Below, one piece after another: positions 58,011 to 64,000 of a stretch of 64,000 bases of DNA. The first letter of the stretch is position 1. Every line of letters starts with the position of its first letter. Where the stretch lies: positions 2,046,532 to 2,110,531 of the forward strand of contig JADCRB010000007.1 of NCBI GenBank assembly GCA_021464245.1, written 5' to 3'. Origin of the DNA: Carallia brachiata. Lineage: Eukaryota; Streptophyta; Magnoliopsida; Malpighiales; Rhizophoraceae. Below the pieces are notes generated by a model that was given only the letters and a program-made list of their open reading frames with translations, searched no databases and was not told the origin of the DNA. A program made the position numbers and the translations under genes.

Positions 58011-59095
58011 ATAATCCAACAAAGAAAAGTCATACTATGGAATGTTCGGATCAAAAAAAATTAGGCGCAAGAAGAGGAGAGAAAAAAGCTAGCGGAAGGG
58101 ACATCTTAATAAAAGAAAATAAAAGAAGCTAGCTGATGAACATAGTTAAAAAAAAAAAACAATCAATCAAGTATTTTTACTTATGATAAAATCAATCGAT
58201 AATATTATTGTAATTAATTAAAGGCACTAACTTTGAAAAAAAATTGCCTGAATGAGAAAATTTGCCCAGAAGAAAAATTATTTGAATGAGAAAACTAATA
58301 TCTCAAGAGTGCATATAAGAAGAATGCTTCCAAAGGTTCTAGCCTACATTTTCTTATTCGTTTCCCTTTTCTCTTCGTTTCGTTTTATTTTTTGCCTTCT
58401 CAACAACTCTGCCCAATCATTCCAAGGTAAAGCCAAAGATTTATTGTTACATATAAGACGCATGTCACCCCGTTGGAAAAAAGAAAACAGAAGCTTTCAT
58501 TCTTGGTTGGATGAAGATCAAATCCGAGGAGAAACATAGACAGGTGAAGATTTGGACCAGTAGATATCAGTTCAGACCCTGCAATCAATATTCCAAGTTA
58601 AGCAAATCTTGCAATTTACATACAAACAATGTTAGCATCGGCAATCATGTGCTACCCATTCTAACCCTGTGAACAATAAAAGCTGTTTCCTTTTATTTGT
58701 TAGCCTACAAGTCACAATTTTGCATGACAGTCAATCTATCTAAATCGATTTTTTGAGCTTCTTTCGTCACTTCTTGTGGAAGATCAATTTCTCTGCCAAT
58801 AATCTGATCCCAGCACTCTGCAGGTAGTCATATGGAGACAGGGAGATATATGCATCCACAAGGTCCCCTTTGTTGAAAAACGTATGAAGCTCTGAAGCCA
58901 ATATCATGCTTATAAACTAAAGAACCAGAATTAACATCTTGGGGCCAACTGCTAAGCTAAGAAGCAAAATTTCTTGAATCTTGCAATGAGTCACAATGGT
59001 CAACTATTCAAGAAATGATTTTTTTAAAAACAAAATCCAATTTGAAAAAAAAAAAAAACCAAAAAATAGGAAGAGCTAAACAACAAGCAAAACAA

Positions 59096-59127
<32 letters not shown>

Positions 59128-59133
59128 ATGAAC
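58011..59133. other. Spacer between the two duplicated flanks
   Basis: No gene established. On the minus strand, about 58910-58770 has an open stretch containing 'FFNKGDLVDAYISLSPYDYLQSAG', which looks protein-like but which I cannot assign. It may be an exon of a decayed gene that also includes the PERK-like fragment. An AT run lies at 59101-59127. Confidence 0.3.
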
Positions 59134-59520
59134 CTTTGTGTCCTGGCGGAAGTGGCGAGGCCATGGCCTTCCTCTTCTTCCTCCGGTACAAAAGGACGAA
59201 AATGTCCACGCCAATCAGCACAATTATCGCTCGTAAAGCTATCCCGACTATTAACCCCGCCAGGGCCCCCGGCGGAAGGCCCTTCGGCGGCCCAGGAAGC
59301 ACGGCCGCAGGAGTCGACCCATTCGGAGTAGAAGCCGCAGCAGGAGGAGGAGGAGGAGGCGAAGTCAACTCGCCAGCTGGCGGAGTAGTTGTCGAGTTGG
59401 TTCCTGGAGGCGGAGGCGGCTATGCAGTCGAGTTGGTCCCCGGCAGCGAGGTCGGTGCCGGGGAAACGCTCGGAGGCGGCGATGACACAGATAAATGCTG
59501 CAAATTTGTTTTGTGGGTAT
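59134..59520 (-). pseudogene. PERK-like proline-rich and transmembrane fragment
   Basis: On the minus strand the frame gives proline-rich repeats ('SPPPSVSPAPTS', 'TPPAGELTSPPPPPP') and then a membrane segment ('LAGLIVGIALRAIIVLIGVDIFVLLY') followed by basic residues 'RRKKRK'. That is the extracellular/transmembrane layout of proline-rich extensin-like receptor kinases (PERK). A TAG stop (59420-59422) interrupts the proline-rich part. A donor-like AAAG|GTT follows 'PPGHK', and no kinase domain is found beyond it. The upstream end meets the duplicated Gnk2 tail. I read it as a broken gene piece moved or left by a rearrangement. Confidence 0.6.
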
Positions 59521-60710
59521 CCATTCGCTGAATAAGTATTTATATCTGCTTTATTAATACAGTGTTTCGAGCACAACTCTCGCGTTCTCACAACAACAAC
59601 AACAACAATAATAATAATAAATTTATGAGCTGTTGTCAATTTTGTACTCTCACAAATAGAATCGTGCTTTCGGCTCCATTTTTATTGTTGACGTAAAGGC
59701 GATTGTGAACGACCAAAGATTGGGTTCCAATAGTTATAGCACTGTTAAATCCAAGCCATAAACACTGATTAATTTGTGATGGGAATGGCTGAGGTGCCAA
59801 GTGGCATGAAATTCTGACCTTTGGTCATCAAGAGCCATACCAATCGAGAGCAAAGTGGCAAACACGTAAGAGGATTCTATTTGCTCTAGTGCTGTGTTTG
59901 AGAGGAGAGCAAGTGGGGGAGAGAGAGAAAAGTGAGAGAATTAAGGTAAATTGTTGTGTTTGGAAAATGTTTGAAAAGTGGGGGAGAAGAAAGTTTCTAA
60001 TTCCTCTAATCCTCCCTACCCCACCAAAACCAATCCTTCCAAAAATAGGAGGAAAGTTGTTAGTTCTCATACTAAATTTATTAAATGGCTCAATTACCCT
60101 TATATAATTTAAAAACTACAATTTTACCTAAACAAAATATCTTAATAAAATTTATTATGAAGGATAAAATTGTTATTTCAACATATTTTATATTCTTCTC
60201 CTCCACTTTCCACTATTTTCCAAACAAAAGAATTTATAATTTTCCTCTCTCCCATCACCTCTTTTCAAACACAAGAGATGATAGAAAATATTCTTTTCCT
60301 CTAATGATCCTCCCCTCCACTTTCCTCTCCCTCACTTTCCTCTCCCTTAAGAATTGTATCCAAACACAGTGTAGAAGTCGCCATCTCTTGTTAGAAGCTA
60401 TGTTAGGAACCAAGGATCGGGATGTTAGCTAAAACCCACAAATCCAATGTTTTAAGACATTTGAGTTGAGATATGGTGTTAAACATTGTTTAGATCCTGC
60501 ACAAATTTCTCTCTGTTTTTGGACTTTGGCATTTCCCAGCACGAGATTGTAACTGTTGCAATAGAGAGAATTGTTTCAATTTATGAAGAAATTGTAATAG
60601 GGCCTTCGCAAAGCTTCCCTCAACTGAATATATGATGGGCAAGACGCGCAGGTTAGGATCGTGTTGCGTTAGTTATGATTTAAATCAAATTGATCTTCTC
60701 TATCTCCACC
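59505..60710 (+). repeat. Segmental duplication, copy B (Gnk2 tail only, split by a MITE)
   Basis: Starts with the last codons of a Gnk2-type gene ('YPFAE' then stop, about 59516-59535) and continues with the same 3' flank as copy A. The rest of the coding region is absent; a PERK-like fragment on the other strand takes its place. A 482-bp MITE interrupts it at 59890-60371. Confidence 0.8.
59890..60371. mobile_element. MITE inserted into duplication copy B, 3-bp target duplication
   Basis: Copy A reads CTCTAG|AACTCG at the matching place (about 57680-57690). Copy B reads CTCTAG, then 482 bp of extra DNA, then TAGAAGTCG, so TAG is duplicated. The ends are short inverted repeats (left TGCTGTGTTTG, right inverted CACTGTGTTTG), with GA-rich subterminal DNA on the left mirrored by CT-rich DNA on the right. 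No transposase. The 3-bp duplication suggests a PIF/Harbinger-type element, though TAG is not the classical TWA target. Confidence 0.8.
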
Positions 60711-61645
60711 CAAAATTCTCTGTTCTGTTCTAGCTTCTGCGCTCTTCTTCCACTTCTCAGCTATTCCACGGCTCAAGACTTACATGTTACGGCCGTTGCC
60801 ACAAAGTTAAGGAAAATTGTAGACTTTAAAAAATACTTACATTAAATTTATATATTACTTATTTAAAAAGATTGTCAATAAAATTTAAATTTTAAATTTT
60901 TTAAATAAAAGATAAATAATTTAATAACTGAACCGGCCTTCGTTAATTGTCATGCGCTATTTCTATTTGTTCAATAAGCGCATAGCTCTTGTTTCTTAGG
61001 CCGGCATGCTAATTCCTTTGACAAAAAAGTTTAGAGGATAGGAAATTTGTACCCATCGAGCAGGGTCATGTTGTGACGTGATACGTGTGACTCGAATGTC
61101 ACAAAACATTTCTTTTTTGTTATTTATAAGTTTTCCCCCCAAAAAAACACGATTTTACAAGGAGCATGATTATATTTTACAACGAGTATAATAATATTTT
61201 ACAACGCAAAAAAAAAAAGAATTTTAGGTTCATTGTAAACTGTCTTTGTATGTGTTGCGGATGATACCATTTATTGCATAACAAAACGAAAAATTTAAAA
61301 GTGTAAACACGATTAATAAAATATGTATGAGATATAAAATTAATCTAACAGTATTTAATAATTTATCTATTTTTTTATTTTTTAAATTTAATATATCTTA
61401 TACGATTTAATGGTTCAGATAACGGCATGTCTACCATATTCCTACAATTATGTGCTCAAGAATTTTTTTTTAAACGAAAAACTGAAAATATATACAAAGA
61501 ACTAACAATTTTTTATATTGTGGCGCCAGCAGCCACCTAGCTGCATTGTGTCCAAAACTTTCTGTGCACCCAGGCCCGGATGCCCGCCCCGGCCCCCCCC
61601 CCCCCCCCCTCTTCAAAGTATTAAGTAATATATAATTATAAGTAA
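60711..61645. other. Spacer with a C-run
   Basis: AT-rich spacer. An 18-base C run at about 61591-61608 sits in a GC-rich patch. No gene. Confidence 0.4.
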
Positions 61646-61765
61646 CAGGGTTGTAAGAATCGGACCATAGCGTAGCGGAGAGCGTTTTTGGCTCCCCCAC
61701 CAAGTCGCGTGTTCGAATCGTATAGGGCGCAATTTGAGTGTTTGTCTTTTCCCCCTTTCATTAGC

Positions 61766-61795
<30 letters not shown>
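61646..61795 (+). mobile_element. tRNA-derived SINE with poly-T tail (candidate)
   Basis: An A box (TAGCGTAGCGG, near 61669) is followed at tRNA-like distance by a B box (GTTCGAATC, near 61713), then a short tRNA-unrelated body and a run of about 22 T. Internal Pol III boxes plus a T-rich 3' end fit several plant SINE families. It does not look like a full tRNA gene. I could not see the target duplication. Confidence 0.5.
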
Positions 61796-61796
<1 letters not shown>

Positions 61797-64000
61797 CTTT
61801 CATTTACGCCTCTTTCTTGTTTTTCCTTCTTTTATTTTCTTAAAGAAACTTGTAAGTTTTTTTTATTTCCCTATAAACCTATTAATAATGTAGTTGTTAA
61901 AATTATTTTCATTTATTTTTAAAATTTTTTCAATAACTTTTTTATATTTATATTAACACTTTTTTAAAAATAATTTATTTTTTAATAAAATAAATTATTA
62001 GCAATGATTGTTATTAAAAAAGAAAAATTATTTAAAAATATATTTTATATTCAAATATATATTTGTTTATAAAATCGACATCAATTCTATTAATTATAAA
62101 ATTTATAGTAATATTGTTTTATAACAAATATTATAAAAATCTATTATACAACTACGTAAAAGATAAATGACTAAATAATTAAATAATTACTTATATAGAA
62201 AAAAATATATTTAATTGTATAAAAAAATAAAAAAATAAAAAAATTAGAATTTATAAGATATAATATTTATTATTCATAATATTTAATATAATTTTTTATT
62301 TTTATTATAAATATTAATTATTGTTATTATATGTTTATATATTAAATTCGCCTTGCCTCAAAAATTTTTCTAGATTTGTCCGTACACCTACCCTTCCTTT
62401 CAATTGCTTTGATATACCTTACCCATAGACAAAAACAATAGACATTATACAACGTATCAGTTGAATCAATGACAAACAACAAGCCCAAATGGCCCATGAG
62501 CGACAAGTGGATAACAGAGGGGAAGGAAACGATGTGGGAGTGGACCCCAGTGGTTGGCGTGAGACAAGATTGGCATGGGTGGGGCCCGCACTCCAGCCCC
62601 GGCAGCCAACGGCCCAACGCTTCCATCTCTGTAAAACCTGTAAATAGCGGCACGACTTTGCCTGTTAAGTTTGGATGCCAGAAAAAAAATTTTTACCGTA
62701 AAAGGAAAATGACAAAATTTTGATCGTAATCAAAGGAAGATAATAAAAATTAATTAAACCAAACAGACTTTATAGCAGTTTGAGTTGGTTAATTTGACTA
62801 TTTTAGGCAGTTTAATCTTAACTACATTGTATACATACAATACGGACGCCAAAAAAAAAGTAATTATACCAAAAAAAAATGTATAAAATAAAAATTAAGG
62901 ATGCATGTGTATGACTTAGAATTTACAATGAACGTAAGTGAATCACAATAGACGATATTACCAAATATACCTTTTTTTTATTTTTTTTTAGAAGAATATT
63001 ACCAAATATACCTTTTAACTTATTAATGGTTGTTGTTATTTGTGTACTTTTGACTTTGAGCGAAAATTAAATTGGTGGTCCTCTACAAGTCCCCACTATA
63101 TTTATTTTCCATCCGAAATACCAAAAAATGTGGGATATGGGAGGGAGGACCTCAATGCTTGCCAAATTCATAATTGGAAGCCAACAACTGAAACCGAATT
63201 TAATATGGCATGACTTGGTGGGACTACACTGCAACGCCAAATCGAACCTGTGGATGGCACCGAGTATGAACTGCGACTCCAGTCACGGTTCTTGTTTTTC
63301 TTTTTTATGACCGAATGATTTGCTGGACAATTGCCAAATAAGATACATATAATTAGAAAGTAATTCCATGGTATTAAGAATTCAGTAAGAATTTTTTATA
63401 TTAAATGTGAAGACATGAGTTATTTTTGTCATACATGTAATTTTTTTATTGATTATTGAACATGACAAACATACTGGGGAATAAATATTTTTTTAGTTTT
63501 AAATTTTTATAATTTTTTTACGTTTAGATCCTACAAAGGTTTGCATTTTCATTTGAATCATGAACTTTCAATATTCTTTATAAATATATTCTTCTGTTGA
63601 CAAATGTTGATCAAATTATTAACAAACGTATATTAACTAAATGGATAATATGACAAAAAAAACACAAATACGTACGTGGAAGCATATTTTTCCTTTAAGA
63701 TGAAAAAAAAGATTTTTATAAACAGAATAATCCAAAAAAAATTCTACAAATTAATCTAAAATCCACAAATTCTTCTTCTATGAGCCCAAACATCTCATGA
63801 AGAAGGGAAGGAGGAGGAGAAGGAGACTTGAGGAGGAGGAGGGGAGGGAGGAGTGAATAATGTATTTGAATTTTTTAATGATGTTTTTTTTAGTGATCAA
63901 TTAATCTAAAATCCAGAGATTTTTTTAATGATTTTCTAGCAAACATTGGAGTTAGAGGGGACGAGGACTTTGTGCTATGGAAATCTCCTCCACCAGGCTT
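61796..64000. other. AT-rich spacer to the window end
   Basis: No gene supported. The patch 62460-62650 is GC-richer but has no recognisable frame. About 63490-63650 resembles one arm of the foldback MITE family ('TTTTTACGTTTAGATCCTA', 'TTTCATTTGAATCATGAAC'). A purine-rich GGA/GAG stretch lies at 63797-63855. Confidence 0.4.

Noticed and set aside
59136..59531. Gly-rich plus-strand frame of 131 codons
   Set aside because: Antisense shadow of the proline-rich PERK-like fragment.
61660..61735. Possible tRNA gene
   Set aside because: It has A and B boxes, but I could not pair acceptor and anticodon stems; a SINE is a better reading.
62342..62723. 103-codon minus and 84-codon plus frames
   Set aside because: They overlap each other and have no recognisable motif or gene structure.
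1..64000. LTR retrotransposons, LINEs, CRISPR arrays, integrated viral genes
   Set aside because: I looked for reverse transcriptase, integrase and gag motifs, long direct repeats with TG...CA ends and regular spacer arrays, and saw none.

Overview
The window is nuclear DNA from a dicot plant. It is very AT-rich, its genes are broken by introns, and its best-recognised proteins are plant-specific: a WPP-domain RanGAP, a TT8-type bHLH, a FANTASTIC FOUR-like protein and a Gnk2/DUF26 protein. I cannot name the species. There are no bacterial-style operons, CRISPR arrays or rRNA genes.

Layout. 0-6 kb: a possible partial 3' coding end at the edge, a DUF295-type fragment, and a P/U-type cyclin on the minus strand (3725-4664). 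6-15 kb: mostly AT-rich spacer with small transposable elements, plus a broken F-box gene (minus, 12541-13467) that runs into a foldback MITE. 15.4-18.5 kb: an intact RanGAP with a likely 5'UTR intron. 19.6-20.8 kb: a decayed hAT element with a perfect 8-bp target duplication. 21.6-23.0 kb: a five-exon plant coiled-coil protein. 25.2-26.2 kb: a FAF-like gene with a TATA box and a uORF. 26.3-34.7 kb: gene-poor. 34.7-40.5 kb: two convergent genes, an unnamed plant protein (+) and a p31comet/MAD2L1-binding-protein homologue (-), the latter traced exon by exon. 42.8-51.5 kb: an eight-exon TT8-type bHLH (-) spread over 8.7 kb. 51.5-64 kb: mostly spacer, with a secreted Gnk2-type protein (+), a partial duplication of its 3' flank beside a PERK-like fragment, and further MITE and SINE candidates.

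The genes do not form a pathway. RanGAP (nuclear transport), p31comet (spindle checkpoint/meiotic HORMA control), the cyclin (cell cycle) and FAF-like (meristem/shoot growth) are all growth-related, while TT8 controls flavonoid, proanthocyanidin and vacuolar pathways.

A pattern across the window matters to any user. At least six conserved genes carry one-base indels, many in short homopolymers, that break otherwise well-preserved reading frames: the cyclin twice, TT8 twice, and once each in FAF-like, the unnamed protein and p31comet (where an alternative donor rescues the frame), with the F-box gene also affected. Either the consensus has residual indel errors or several genes are decaying; I favour the first for most of them. 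I found no convincing undescribed system. The best new observations are the hAT element, the related foldback MITEs, the MITE insertion dated by an empty paralogous site, and the TT8 lesions with an adjacent G-quadruplex motif.
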